Shown: in pieces, positions 19,617 to 30,090 of the stretch
How the letters are laid out: each line of letters starts with the position of its first letter
Numbering within the stretch: position 1 is the stretch's first letter
Assembly: GCA_003263775.1 (NCBI GenBank)
Contig: JYJJ01000057.1
Location: forward strand, 62,001 to 126,000
Length of the DNA stretch: 64,000 nucleotides
Direction of reading: 5' to 3'
DNA from: Vibrio maritimus
Lineage (GTDB): Bacteria > Pseudomonadota > Gammaproteobacteria > Enterobacterales > Vibrionaceae
The notes under the pieces: model-generated
Databases searched by the model: none
The model's input: only the letters and a program-made list of their open reading frames with translations
Told to the model about the DNA's origin: nothing
Made by a program: the position numbers and the translations under genes

Positions 19617-21071
19617 TCAGAGCAGTGGGTTGAACAGATAGAACAGTCGTTCAAAGAAACGGTGATAGATACTGCGCTGTTTCCACTTGTTGTAATCGAC
19701 TAACTCAGCGCTTTCAATGTAGTGGCTTTGCAATTGGTGCATTTTGAGTGTGAAGACTGGATCTTCAACAGCAAGGGTGACTTCGAAGTTGAGCCACAAA
19801 CTGCGCATATCCATATTAACAGTCCCGACTAAGCAGAAAAGCTCATCAATCACGACTGACTTGGTATGCAGCAGACCGCCATCAAACTCATGTATTTTCA
19901 CTCCAGAGGATAGCAAATCTGTATAAAACGCGCGTGATGCCCATTTGACCATCATGGAGTCGTTGTTTTTCGGTATCACCAGTTCAACATTTACGCCGCG
20001 CTGTGCCGTTGTTTTGATGGTTTCAAGGAGATCAGCACTCGGTACGAAATACGGTGTGGTGATACGCACCGATTTCTCAGCTTGGTGCATGGCTATAGTC
20101 AGTACTTGGCCGATTAATTGATCCGGCATACCTGGCCCGGATGGGACGACTTGAACTGGTTTGGAATCTTCTGGAATATCAATTTGGCATTCTGGCTGCA
20201 CAGGTAGTTGGCGGTCGCCGGTTTCTACTTCCCAGTCCCAGCAGTGAATAGCAGAGAGCACATTGACGGTTGGGCCCTCTATACGCACCATAATATCAAT
20301 CCACTGACCGACTCCTGAGCTTTGCTTGAAGTAAGCGGGATCGACCATGTTCATGGAGCCTGTATAGGCCACTTCATCATCAATAACGATGATCTTGCGG
20401 TGTTGTCGTAGATCCAATCGACGTAAGAAAATACGCCATGGTGAAACCTCCAGCCCTTCAACCAACTCAATACCGCCATCTCGCATCATGGTTGCCCAGT
20501 GGCTGCGGAAAAAGGTCGGGCTGCCTGCCGAATCCAGCAAGACTTTGACGTTGACACCGCGTTTTGAGGCTTGAATAAGTGCCGCTGCGACCGAGTCAGC
20601 CAAACCACCTGGATACCAGATGTAGAATACCATTCGAATGCTGTGTTTGGCGTTCTCGATATCATCAATGACCGAGAGCAAGATTTCTTGTGGGGTGGTT
20701 TGCAACTGCAGCTCATTGCCACACAAAGCGGGAATACCCATGCGCTTATTGCACAAGTTATCGATCTTAGAAATGTGCGTACCCATATTATCGGGTACGT
20801 GGGCATTACAATGGTTTAGTTCAAAGAACCATTCTTCAAAGGGCTTAAACATGACGCGAGCGCGTTCTGCGCGTTTACGGCCAAGGTTGAGCTCACCAAA
20901 CATGAAATAGCAAATCACGCCGACCACTGGAATGATATAAATCACCATTAGCCATGCAAGAGAAACACTGACTGCGCGCCGCTTGAGCACAACCCGCAAT
21001 GTCACACCGGCAACGAGTACCCAATACAAGCCAATGCCTGCGAGTGTTAGAAAGTGATAAACCTTGTCCAT
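19617..21071 (-). CDS. cls: Cardiolipin synthase (ClsA type)
   Basis: A 484-residue inner-membrane phospholipase-D-superfamily enzyme that condenses two phosphatidylglycerols to cardiolipin. Two N-terminal hydrophobic segments (about residues 5-25 and 37-58) anchor it. Both HKD motifs are intact: HRKIIVIDDEVAYTGSMN (about residue 220) and HTKSVVIDELFCLVGTVNMD (about residue 400). The length is typical of ClsA (486 in E. coli). Start ATG follows a GAGG site. No operon partner is evident; metC lies downstream in the same direction after 115 bases. Confidence 0.94.
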   Translation of the reverse strand: MDKVYHFLTLAGIGLYWVLVAGVTLRVVLKRRAVSVSLAWLMVIYIIPVVGVICYFMFGELNLGRKRAERARVMFKPFEEWFFELNHCNAHVPDNMGTHISKIDNLCNKRMGIPALCGNELQLQTTPQEILLSVIDDIENAKHSIRMVFYIWYPGGLADSVAAALIQASKRGVNVKVLLDSAGSPTFFRSHWATMMRDGGIELVEGLEVSPWRIFLRRLDLRQHRKIIVIDDEVAYTGSMNMVDPAYFKQSSGVGQWIDIMVRIEGPTVNVLSAIHCWDWEVETGDRQLPVQPECQIDIPEDSKPVQVVPSGPGMPDQLIGQVLTIAMHQAEKSVRITTPYFVPSADLLETIKTTAQRGVNVELVIPKNNDSMMVKWASRAFYTDLLSSGVKIHEFDGGLLHTKSVVIDELFCLVGTVNMDMRSLWLNFEVTLAVEDPVFTLKMHQLQSHYIESAELVDYNKWKQRSIYHRFFERLFYLFNPLL

Positions 21072-21377
21072 TTAGCCTCGATAGAAAGACAGTTTTGGAA
21101 ATAATAATCTCAGAATCAAGTATTTGGAATAGTTAACTGTCTGTCAAATACAACGAGTCACTGCTGTGAGCGTTAAGAGTTAACAAACGTAAGATAAAAG
21201 GTTATGACAAAGGATGGAAACAGAGAAAACTGTGGCGAAAGGAAGTTTGTGCGTTGACAATCGATGGTTTAATGACCGAACTATAGTGAAATAGAATGGA
21301 AAATAGTCAGATAATAGTTTTGGGCTTCCAATTGTAAAGATTACCTGTTTTACTTGCTACCCATTCGCAAAACTCCT

Positions 21378-21403
21378 AAATAAATTATACTGTAAATTTA
21401 TTT
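21378..21403. repeat. 9-bp perfect inverted repeat overlapping a candidate -10
   Basis: AAATAAATT-ATACTGTA-AATTTATTT. TATACT at 21386-21391 inside it could be a -10 element for the transporter gene, though no good -35 was found. It partly overlaps the TyrR-like box. Confidence 0.5.
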
Positions 21404-21408
21404 GTACA
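21391..21408. promoter_or_regulatory. TyrR-like box upstream of the NSS symporter
   Basis: TGTAAATTTATTTGTACA differs from the TyrR consensus TGTAAA-N6-TTTACA at one base (TGTACA for TTTACA) and keeps the essential G and C fourteen bases apart. It lies about 135 bp before the symporter start. Confidence 0.45.
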
Positions 21409-21542
21409 GCGTCGGTTTGGGAGCTGCTAAGACTTCGCACAAGGAACAATGATCGCTCGTTAGCGATGGTATGCGTTGCTATTTGTATCAAGGACAGCCA
21501 CTTTACATTTCACGTCGCTCTGCGACGGTTTGGTACGAAACA

Positions 21543-22886
21543 ATGACAAGTTCCGATAGAGGACAATTCACTTCCCGCTTTGGTTTTATAATGGCTGCCG
21601 CGGGGAGCGCAGTAGGTTTAGGTAATGTGTGGGGTTTTCCAACCCAAACGGCGACCAACGGTGGTGCGGCATTCTTGCTGGTTTACCTGTTTATGATGGC
21701 GCTGCTGGCGTTTCCAATGTTGATCGCTGAGCTGACAATTGGCCGTTATGGTCAATCAAACCCAATTGCATCACTTCGCAAGATATGGGTAAAAAACAAG
21801 CCGGTTGCTGCCATGTTTGGTGTGATTGCGCTGCTTACCGCTTCCATGATTCTTAGCTTTTACGCCATTCTAGCTGGCTGGCTAATCGGTTTTGGCCTTG
21901 CGCCTATTGCTGATGTTATCGGGCTAAATGGTGTAGCTGACTGGCTAGTGACGTTCGGCACGGCTCGCAACGTAAGCTTAACGGTTCTGTTCATGCTGAT
22001 GACGGTGTTTGTTGTGAAACGCGGTGTTTCTGACGGGATCGAAAAGTGGTCATCTCGACTAATGCCAGTCCTTTTTGTGCTTTTCATTGCTTTGATTGGT
22101 TACATCTTTACCCAAGATGGCGCTATGGACGGCCTGGAAATGTATCTTGTACCGAAATGGAACCACCTAAATGCTAGCCTTGTGGTTAACGCTATGGGTC
22201 AGGCATTTTTCTCATTGTCACTTGGTGTGGGGGCAATGATGGTATACGGCTCTTACCTTAGCAAAGACATTAATATTCCGAAAACGGCGGGGCAGGTAGC
22301 GATCATCGATACTGGTGTCGCGTTTATGGCGGGCATGTTGATTCTTCCTGCTATGTTTGTTGCTAAAGAAAATGGCGTACAGATTTTCAATGAGCTTGGT
22401 GAGCTGATTAGCTCTGGTAACCTGGTGTTTGTGGTACTGCCAGCGCTATTTGATTCTATGGGGCTTGCCGGTGAAGTCATTGGAATCGCATTTTTTGCCC
22501 TAATGGTTATCGCCGCATTGACGTCCTCTATCGCTATGTTGGAAGTGCCAGTGTCTTGCCTTCAAGAAGAAGCGAAGATGTCTCGCAACAAAGCGACCAT
22601 GATCCTAGGCGGCACCATTTTGCTGTGTAGTGCCATTATTGCTGCTAACTTCAATGCGTTGTTCGACTTAGTCGCAACCGCCTCTACGGTCTATATGCAG
22701 CCGCTTCTTGGCGTGGTGTGGGCTGTGGTTATTGGTTGGATTTGGAGCCGCAATTCACTGCTTGAGGAAATCAGACAAGGCAACCCAGAAATTGAACAGA
22801 CTTGGTTTTGGAAAATTTGGCCTTGGTATGTGAAGTTTGTATGTCCGGCGGCAATTTTGATCGTATTTGCTTATCCTTTCCTCTGA
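21543..22886 (+). CDS. Sodium-dependent transporter, NSS (SLC6/LeuT) family
   Basis: A 447-residue inner-membrane symporter. The first helix carries the family signature GFIMAAAGSAVGLGNVWGFP, whose unwound centre forms the sodium and substrate site. About eleven to twelve hydrophobic segments follow, evenly spaced to the C-terminus. The ATG at 21543 is chosen because it places the N-terminus as in other bacterial members (a short hydrophilic stretch then R-x-GF); the frame extends 24 codons upstream without family similarity. Substrates in the family are amino acids, often Trp, Tyr or Leu; a TyrR-like box upstream hints at an aromatic amino acid. Ends at a clear terminator. Confidence 0.9.
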   Translation: MTSSDRGQFTSRFGFIMAAAGSAVGLGNVWGFPTQTATNGGAAFLLVYLFMMALLAFPMLIAELTIGRYGQSNPIASLRKIWVKNKPVAAMFGVIALLTASMILSFYAILAGWLIGFGLAPIADVIGLNGVADWLVTFGTARNVSLTVLFMLMTVFVVKRGVSDGIEKWSSRLMPVLFVLFIALIGYIFTQDGAMDGLEMYLVPKWNHLNASLVVNAMGQAFFSLSLGVGAMMVYGSYLSKDINIPKTAGQVAIIDTGVAFMAGMLILPAMFVAKENGVQIFNELGELISSGNLVFVVLPALFDSMGLAGEVIGIAFFALMVIAALTSSIAMLEVPVSCLQEEAKMSRNKATMILGGTILLCSAIIAANFNALFDLVATASTVYMQPLLGVVWAVVIGWIWSRNSLLEEIRQGNPEIEQTWFWKIWPWYVKFVCPAAILIVFAYPFL

Positions 22887-22906
22887 TCACTTGCTATCAG
22901 AAAACC

Positions 22907-22932
22907 AAAAGCTGCTCTTCGGGCAGCTTTTG
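22907..22932 (+). terminator. Rho-independent terminator of the NSS symporter
   Basis: AAAAGCTGC-TCTTCGG-GCAGCTTTTG, directly between the symporter stop and the pseudouridine synthase. Confidence 0.85.
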
Positions 22933-22971
22933 TGTATCATCCGAGCCAAACAATTCAACGTTACGCCTTTC

Positions 22972-23658
22972 ATGTTCGATATTCAGTTTGAAAATGATGA
23001 TTTTGTAGTCATCAACAAGCACCCGGGTGTCAGTGTGCACAAAGATGACGGAGATACCATGCTGGTGCAAGAAGTTGCGACCTTTCTTGGTTGCTCGCCA
23101 CTATTTTTGGTGCATCGCCTCGACAAAATGACCTCGGGTTTGCTAGTCCTTGCCAAACGTCCCGAGGTGGCCGCCGAGTTCTCAAAGCTATTCCAGCAAC
23201 GTCAAATGGATAAGTTCTATCTGGCGATTGGTAGCAAAAAGCCGAAGAAAAAGCAGGGTACCGTCTCTGGAGATATGGAACGCTCACGTCGAGCGTCATG
23301 GAAGCTGGTGGCAACTAAGAATAACCCAGCAGTGACACAGTTCTTCTCCTTAGCGGGTGAAGAAGGTGAGCGGGCATTTTTATGTCGACCATTAACAGGA
23401 AAAACGCATCAAATTCGCGTGGCGCTTAAATCAGTGGGCTCTGCGATTGTGGGTGATCCTATTTATGGCCAGAGTATAGGCGTTGATCGCGGCTATCTTC
23501 ATGCTTACGCGTTGCGCTTTACTCTTTTTGACCGAGCGTATGAGTTTATCTGCGATCCAAGAAACGCGGAGCTAGGTAGTAAATGGAACAGCGCAGCTTT
23601 GAATTGTGCAATCGAGCAATGGTCTAAACCGTGGGAGTTAGTATGGCCGAAGAAATGA
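22972..23658 (+). CDS. RluA-family RNA pseudouridine synthase (TIGR01621-like)
   Basis: A 228-residue pseudouridine synthase. The catalytic Asp is in HRLDKMTSGLLVLA (about residues 43-56), and the C-terminal family segments RPLTGKTHQIRVAL and GDPIYG are present. It lacks an S4 domain and is shorter than RluC/RluD, fitting the RluA/TIGR01621 group; the target RNA position is unknown. A longer frame starts at 22867, but that stretch overlaps the upstream terminator and lacks similarity, so I start at the ATG at 22972. The 3' end overlaps the start of the methyltransferase gene, suggesting coupled expression of two RNA-modification enzymes. Confidence 0.88.
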   Translation: MFDIQFENDDFVVINKHPGVSVHKDDGDTMLVQEVATFLGCSPLFLVHRLDKMTSGLLVLAKRPEVAAEFSKLFQQRQMDKFYLAIGSKKPKKKQGTVSGDMERSRRASWKLVATKNNPAVTQFFSLAGEEGERAFLCRPLTGKTHQIRVALKSVGSAIVGDPIYGQSIGVDRGYLHAYALRFTLFDRAYEFICDPRNAELGSKWNSAALNCAIEQWSKPWELVWPKK

Positions 23659-24646
23659 CCTCATCACAAGACAATCAAGAGCCACAAGAGAATCAAGAGC
23701 TACAAGGTCAAGTTATGCAGGCCGACAAATTGGGGGTGTTCTTCGAACAAATCGAGTCCGCTTTGGCTTCTGCGCCAACCGAGGTTCGCCGTCTTTTTCA
23801 TGGCCGAGGTAAGTGCTTCCCTGGTTTGGAGCAATTGACTTGTGATTGGGCGGCCAATCAGTTGCTGGTGAACTTGTTTAAGCCTGTCGACGAGATTTTC
23901 CTAACGACACTGAAACAAGGTTTAATGGAGTTAGTGGCTTCAACCATTTGGGAAAAGGCTCAAGGTAAAGCGGTAGTATTGCAACACCGATACAGTGACG
24001 CGCGCCGTCAGAAGTACTTTGGGGTGAGCTCGATAGCAAACCTGTGGTTGAAGAGCTGGGTTGTCAGTATCAACTCGATATTGGTCGCAACCAAAATTTC
24101 GGTCTGTTTCTCGATATGCGAAACGGCCGCGAGTGGGTGAAGTCTAAAGCGGAAGGTAAGCGTGTTCTTAACCTATTTGCGTACACTTGTGGCTTTTCAG
24201 TCGCGGCGATAGCTGGTGGTGCCGAGCATGTGGTCAACGTCGATATGGCGCGTTCATCACTCAACAAAGGGCGCGACAACCATCGCCTGAACAACCACGA
24301 TCTTAGCCAAGTGAGCTTTCTTGCCCACGACATTTTTAAGTCTTGGGGGAAAATCAAAAAGTACGGACCGTATGACATTGTGGTGATTGATCCACCGTCA
24401 TTCCAGAAGGGCAGCTTTGCACTGACGAAAGATTATAAGAAGATCTTGAGACGTCTGAATGAGCTGCTTACGCCTAATGGTGAGGTGATGGCGTGTGTGA
24501 ACTCACCAACGGTGACGCCTGATTTTCTGATTGAAAGTATGTCAGAAGAAGCACCGCAGTTGAGTTTTGTCGAGCGTCTGCCAAACCCTGATGAGTTCGC
24601 AGATATAGATCCGGATGCAGCCTTAAAGGTGTTGCTGTTCAAATAG
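23643..24646 (+). CDS. RlmI-like class I SAM-dependent methyltransferase (frameshifted)
   Basis: With one base restored, 334 residues. The Rossmann methyltransferase core starts at LNLFAYTCGFSVAAIAGGA (motif I), with VNVDMA (motif II) and the catalytic segment VVIDPPSFQKGSF (motif IV). This is the pattern of RlmI/RlmK-type rRNA m5C/m2G methyltransferases; the exact target is uncertain. Start ATG at 23643 has GGAG upstream and lies inside the end of the pseudouridine synthase gene. The break is in the G4 at 24021-24024: one more G gives KYFGGELDSKPVVEE. Without it the frame stops at 24140. Confidence 0.85.
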
Positions 24647-24649
24647 TGA

Positions 24650-24675
24650 GGCTCCCAATACCTTGGGAGCCTTTT
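24650..24675 (+). terminator. Rho-independent terminator
   Basis: GGCTCCCAA-TACC-TTGGGAGCC followed by TTTT, directly after the methyltransferase stop. Confidence 0.88.
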
Positions 24676-24817
24676 GGGTTAAGCGTGATGGCTAGTTTAG
24701 TCGCATGCGAATCCGCTGAATTTAGTGCTCTAAATTAAGGGAACAGAACATTTAGAACAAATGTCGTTATAATGAACACCACCGTGAGCAAAAAACTTTC
24801 TACAGAAACTCTAATCT

Positions 24818-25675
24818 ATGCAAAGTAACCAACAATTCGATTTGAATTTGATCAGAACATTCTTCGAGGTTTACCGAACTGGCTCGTTTACTAAAGCGGG
24901 TAACAATCTTGGTATTAGTCAGCCTTCTGTGAGTGCTGCGGTAAGAAAGATGGAAGCTGATATTGGTTATCAACTTTTCGTAAAGCAAGGGCGAGGCATC
25001 AGTCCTACTGCGAACGCACATAAGCTCGCCTCACGATGTCATCAAGGTTTCAATGAAATTATTAATGCAGTGACAGATGATGTGAATTTTGAAGTACATG
25101 TCAACGAAGCGCTTCTTCATCAACTCGTCAATATCGACCATGCTCAAATACAAGAAACGCCAGCTGAGCAGGTGAGTGTGATTGAGCGCCTGCGCAATCA
25201 ATCTTTGGATCTCGCACTGTCTGTTTTTACTGTTAGAGATCCCTCACTTATTATTGAGCCTGTCGTTGAAGAAACCGCGATAGTTATTTGTAGAGCTGAT
25301 CACCCGTCAATTGGAGATACAATGACGAGTGAGGAGTTTTATCAGCAGCGCCACATCATTTTATCCACTAAATGGGAAAGAATGTCGGGCTTTGAGCATG
25401 GTGCTAAGTCGATAGTTCAAGAGCGCCAGATCCATAGCGTTGTTGGTTCGCTTTCAGCCAAGTTAATGCTGGTATCAAAATCGGATGCAGTAGCTGTTGT
25501 ATCAGAAGGGTTTGCCAAGTACTGGCAAAACACTTTGGGGTTAAAAATGCTTACGTGTCCTATTGAACTTAGTGCCATAAATTATAGTTTGGCTTACCAC
25601 AAGCGATATGCCAACAATGAGCAACATAAGTCGCTCAGAGAGGCCATTAAGCGTCGTATCGCTGGCGGATGGTAA
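24818..25675 (+). CDS. LysR-family transcriptional regulator
   Basis: A 285-residue LysR regulator. The N-terminal winged helix-turn-helix is evident: FDLNLIRTFFEVYRTGSFTK, then the recognition helix SQPSVSAAVRKMEADIG (about residues 35-52) and the LFVKQGRGISPT wing. A linker helix and a substrate-binding-like effector domain follow. It converges with the maturase gene (22 bases between stops), so it does not stand in the usual divergent arrangement with a target. Target and inducer unknown. Confidence 0.93.
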   Translation: MQSNQQFDLNLIRTFFEVYRTGSFTKAGNNLGISQPSVSAAVRKMEADIGYQLFVKQGRGISPTANAHKLASRCHQGFNEIINAVTDDVNFEVHVNEALLHQLVNIDHAQIQETPAEQVSVIERLRNQSLDLALSVFTVRDPSLIIEPVVEETAIVICRADHPSIGDTMTSEEFYQQRHIILSTKWERMSGFEHGAKSIVQERQIHSVVGSLSAKLMLVSKSDAVAVVSEGFAKYWQNTLGLKMLTCPIELSAINYSLAYHKRYANNEQHKSLREAIKRRIAGGW

Positions 25676-25697
25676 CCATTTTAATCATAAAGGTAGA

Positions 25698-27004
25698 TTA
25701 ACCGCAGCAACGTTTGTATTTTTGCCCACTGCCACATAGACAAGGTGAGTTCCTGCCTATAGAGCTCATTTTAGTCGCACTGGTTTTAGGCTCTCTGTAG
25801 TTCAGCATCCACATCAGTTCTGCAGGAGAGCGCCCCTGTTTGAGTAAGTTGCACATTTCCTGCATGTAGGTTGCAGTGTGCTCAAAAAACAGCTTATAAC
25901 CCTGACAGAAGTAATTGTGGTTAGGCAACCCATTTGGACTAACAGTAAAGCGCTGCTTTGGACAACCTCCATTGCAGGCAAACTTGTATTTACAGCGTTT
26001 GCAGTCTGCGTTTAATGTTTCCTGTTTGTCCTTTCCGAACTGAATGCCTGACGGCTCGTATTGCATTCCTCGATAGATTTGTCGTGAATATTGCCCAACA
26101 AATGTTCAGGGTAAACATAGTGGTCACAGTTGTATAAATCCCCATTTGCCTCAAGAGCAAAGGCGTGACCACAGCGCTGTGCGAAGTGGCAAATACTAGG
26201 GTTCTCACCAAACCAGCTGCTCAATGTACTATCGAACATGTTTATGTAAACTCGTCCAATATCTTTTCGCACCCATTGGTCAAAAATAGCGTTCAAAAAC
26301 TCACCATATTGGCGCGCAGGTACGGACCACTCGGTGACATCCGCTAATGCTTCGTGGGGTAGAACCAAGCGTAATTGATCACTTTTTGCCACCCTGGCTT
26401 CTCGTTCGACCAGAGGCGTAAACTGGATGTAGGTTGAACCAATATCTTTAAGAAACTGATAGACACGATCCGGATACGTTACGTTTTCTCGGTTCACCAC
26501 GGTCAGTGTATTAAAGTCTACGTTATGTTTTTTTAGTAACTCGATCGCTTTCATTACCTTTACGTGGGTTGGTTTGCCGGCTCTGTTTTTTCGATAGCAG
26601 TCATTTAGGTCTGCGGGGCCATCAATAGACAGGCCAACAAGAAAGTTGTGCTGTTTAAAGAAACGACACCAATCATCATTAAGCAGCAGGCCGTTAGTTT
26701 GAAAGCTGTGCTCAACCGTTTTATTGCCTGCGTATCTCTTGCTTAGTTCTACTGCTTTTTGGAAAAACGTCAGCCCCATGAGCGTAGGCTCACCTCCTTG
26801 CCAAGTAAGCTGAACGTGGTTATTTTTTTGTGCTTCAATAGTTTGTTTGATATAAGCTTCCAACGTTGCGTCGCTCATGCGCCAGTTGTTTTGTCGCTCT
26901 GGATAGAGCTTTTCTTTCTCTAAATAGAAACAGTAATCGCAGTCAATGTTACAGACAGAGCCAGTTGGTTTTGCCATTACATGACAACTAGTCGGTGTTT
27001 GCAT
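25698..27004 (-). CDS. Anaerobic sulfatase maturase, radical SAM / SPASM, with SEC-C tail (frameshifted)
   Basis: Radical SAM enzyme of the anSME/AtsB type that oxidises Cys or Ser in sulfatases to formylglycine. Restored length 435 residues. The cluster motif CNIDCDYC is at about residues 18-25, followed by WQGGEPTLMG. The SPASM auxiliary-cluster cysteines lie in CHFAQRCGH, CDHYVYPE, CKRCKYKFACNGGCPKQR and a later FCQGY. The last 20 residues form a SEC-C zinc motif (CLCGSGQKYKRCC). The break is at 26066-26067 (TT on the plus strand, one short): GAGGAAATGCAA is expected. It lies 133 bases after the sulfatase on the same strand, so sulfatase and maturase likely form one operon. Confidence 0.92.
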
Positions 27005-27137
27005 AAAAAATTCCTCACGGTCAAGAGGGGCTTGATAATTTGGTGTTGTTGAATGTTGCTAAGTAGCAGTTGTGCGTTGCTACCAACCGAGACAGTACAT
27101 CATCGGTTGGTAGCGACAGGCTGTGATAAAGTGACCG

Positions 27138-29449
27138 TTAATTGAGCGTGTAATCCACAAACTCAATGCGGTTCGGGTACTCGAAAGGCGCTTCGTATTC
27201 TGGTGTCACTGGAGAGCCCAGATCCATACCGATATCGGTAGTTTCTGTTACTGCAAAGCGAAGCGGCACAGTGTTTCCGATTTTCTCAGAACCCACCTTT
27301 TTGCCATTGACGTAAAGAGTTGCAGTGCCACCTCCACCATGTTCACTAGACTCTTGCTTGTAGTCCATCTTGATGTTGAGAGAACCACTCGGCAAAGGCT
27401 CCTCTGATGTCACATGGAAGCGTTTTTTGTTGAAGAAGTTGTAGTGGTAGTGCAGCTTGCCATCTTTAATATAGATGGTGTAGCCAGCCACATTACCCCC
27501 AACAGCAACGATGACACCTTCATCACCATGGTTGTAGTCCAACTTGGATTCAATGGTGTGGCTACGTGAGTAGACCGGAGGAGTACCACCTTCTGGTATG
27601 CGCACTGTGCTTGGTAATATCTGAAGTGCTTTTTACCGCGAGTAATCGACGGACGGTTTGGGTTCACTACGCGTTCTGCATACCGATCATCCAATGGATA
27701 GACGTCATACTTGTTTGCTTCCTCATCGAATATCTTCTTCAGTTCTTCAAGTTTCTCTGGGTGAGACTTAGCTAGATCATTTGCTTGAGAGAAGTCTTCA
27801 TCAATGTTGTAGAGCTCCCAAGTGACATCATCAAAGCCTTTCGAACCAATGAATGCCCACGGTACGCCATGGAATGCTGATGCCATCCAGCCGTCATGAT
27901 AAATAGCCATATGACCTGCTACCTCAAAGTACTGTGTTTTCCTAGTACCTTCTTTGTCTGCACCATCAAACGAGTAATTCATCGGAACACCGGCCATTGG
28001 CGACTGTTCTACACCGTTTACTTTTGTCGGGATTTCAATTCCTGCTGCTTCATAAATTGTCGGGGCGATATCGACCACATGGTGGAATTGGGTGCGTTTT
28101 TCATTTTTCGCTTTGATTCCTTCTGGCCAAGAAACGATAAGACCATTTCGGGTTCCGCCAAAGTGAGAGGGTACACGTTTCATCCATTGGAAAGGAGAGC
28201 TACCCGCCCAAGCCCAAGGCACTGCATAGTGGTTTTCAAAGTCTTTTCCACCGATACCATCAATCACTTCTAATTGATCTTCAACGGTATCTGGGAAACC
28301 ATTTTGTACCATCATGTTGTTAGTTGTGCCGATGAGTGTACCTTCACCGCTGGCGCCATTATCGCCTACGACGTAAATAACCATGGTGTTTTCTGCCCCG
28401 GAATATCTTTTGCCTGCTCGATTAGATTACCCACCCAGTGATCGGTGTGCGCCATAAATCCGGCGGCGACCTCCATTTGACGTGCAAAGAGTTTCTTTTC
28501 GTCCTCAGACTGTTCATCCCAGGCTGGGATCTCATCAGGTCTCGGAGTCAGTTTTGTGTCTTTTGGAATGATGCCTAGTTGCTTCTGCCTCTCAAAGGTG
28601 TGTTCACGCATCGCATCCCAGCCATCATCAAACTGACCCTTAAATTTATCGATCCACTCACTCCCTACATGGAAAGGAGCATGGATCGCACCCGTTGAGA
28701 AGTATGCGAAGTAAGGCTTATCTGGGTTGAGAGATTTTTGTTGCTTGATCCATTTAACGGCGTCTTTCGCAAGGTCTTCAGTCAGATGGTATGTCTCACC
28801 CGGTTTCTTTTCAGGCTCTACAGGTAAGGTATTTTTAAAGAGCTGAGGCTCATACTGACTGGTTTCTCCCCCATAAATCCGTAGAAGTATTCAAAACCTA
28901 ATCCAGTTGGCCAACGATCAAATGGTCCGGTTTGGTTGGTTTCCCAGTCAGGCGTATTGTGCCATTTCCCCCAAGCTGCTGTGTTGTAACCATTCTGCTT
29001 TAAGATCTCTGCAACACTTGCTGAGTCTTTCCCCCAAATACTGTGGTATCCGGGGTAGCCAGATGACATTTCGGAAATGGTTCCAAAGCCAAGTTGGTGG
29101 TGGTTTCGTCCTGTCAGGAGTGACGCCCTCGTTGGGCTCGATACCGCAGTGGTATGGAAACGGGTGTATGTGACACCTTCTTCAGCCAACTCATCCATTG
29201 CAGGAGTTGGGATTGGACCGCCCAAAGTGGATGCTTGACCAAAGCCAACATCGTCAAGGATAACAAGGATAATGTTTGGGGCCCTTCAGGAGCTTCAACG
29301 GGTTGCGGATAATCTTCTGTTGATTCTGCGATTGTGCGACCAATCTTCCCATTAAATCCCGGAGTTTCGTACGGTAGTACATTTCCCGAACCAAATGAAC
29401 TGAATGGTAGTGCTAGTGTTATTGCTGTGAGTAAGAATTTATTTCTCAT
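27138..29449 (-). CDS. Secreted serine-type sulfatase (four frameshifts)
   Basis: Restored to 771 residues by adding four bases. A signal peptide covers about residues 1-20. Metal-binding Asp pair in VILDDVGFG; the formylglycine motif is S104-S-P-T-R followed by ASLLTGRN, so Ser and not Cys is modified; GKWHN carries the Lys/His pair; [11 protein letters not shown] holds the second metal ligands. A C-terminal beta-rich domain follows the catalytic part. Breaks: about 29276-29284 (GGG/CCCC run), 28868-28872 (C5), 28396-28399 (C4), 27613-27614 (GG). Each lacks one base of a homopolymer. Start at 29449 gives the clean signal peptide. Substrate (aryl sulfate or sulfated glycan) unknown; no carbohydrate-degrading enzyme lies nearby. 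Confidence 0.9.
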
Positions 29450-29802
29450 TTCAATGACCAACGTTAATAGAGGTGTATAACAAAACTGTTTGTTTCAAAG
29501 TTATGAAAGGGAATATCAGATAGACAATTGCCCTCCTAGATAGGAAATTTTGACTAATGATATAAAGGGACGAAGGCTATTTTAATGGTGGAACATAATT
29601 GATATAGGGAGTGGTCACGATACGTTCCATAGGTTGGGGTTATGAGTTTTTTGGCTGGACGGTAGGGACAACAGTATCTAGGGGAATGGTACTGTTCGCA
29701 CTCTACTTTCTTGCGATAACAGTATCAGAGCCGCTGAGTACTCTCATATTTTCTCCACTACTTAAACGACTATTCTATGGGCGCAATAGAGTTTCATAAC
29801 GA

Positions 29803-29829
29803 AAATAAGTCAAATAAGTCAAATAAGAC
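29803..29829. repeat. Three tandem 9-bp units
   Basis: AAATAAGTC, AAATAAGTC, AAATAAGAC in direct succession in the intergenic region. Confidence 0.8.
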
Positions 29830-30090
29830 TCTATAGTTTGAAGCGAGCAATAGTTGCCAGCAGGGAGTAGGGGAATGTCGTGTTACACTCCAATTAAAGT
29901 CTGATTTCGTTCAAGAAAGGCTTCGACAGAAGTCATTTAGATTCGATGTTCCAAATTTAAACAAGCTAGAAAGTCCGCTCGGAAGCTGGATTCAGCGACA
30001 AAGCCTACCATTGTCTTTAAAGATTTTTAGAAACTGTTAGTTTCTCCCATCAGTGTCTGATTATGGATAGAGACGAGATTATGACATTCT

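Noticed and set aside
21254..21287. TTGACA ... TATAGT promoter-like pair before the NSS symporter
   Set aside because: Spacing is 22 bp, too long for a sigma-70 promoter.
29611..29799. 62-codon GTG frame with a hydrophobic stretch
   Set aside because: No recognisable family, GTG start with poor ribosome site, and it sits in a repeat-containing intergenic region; kept only as a note.
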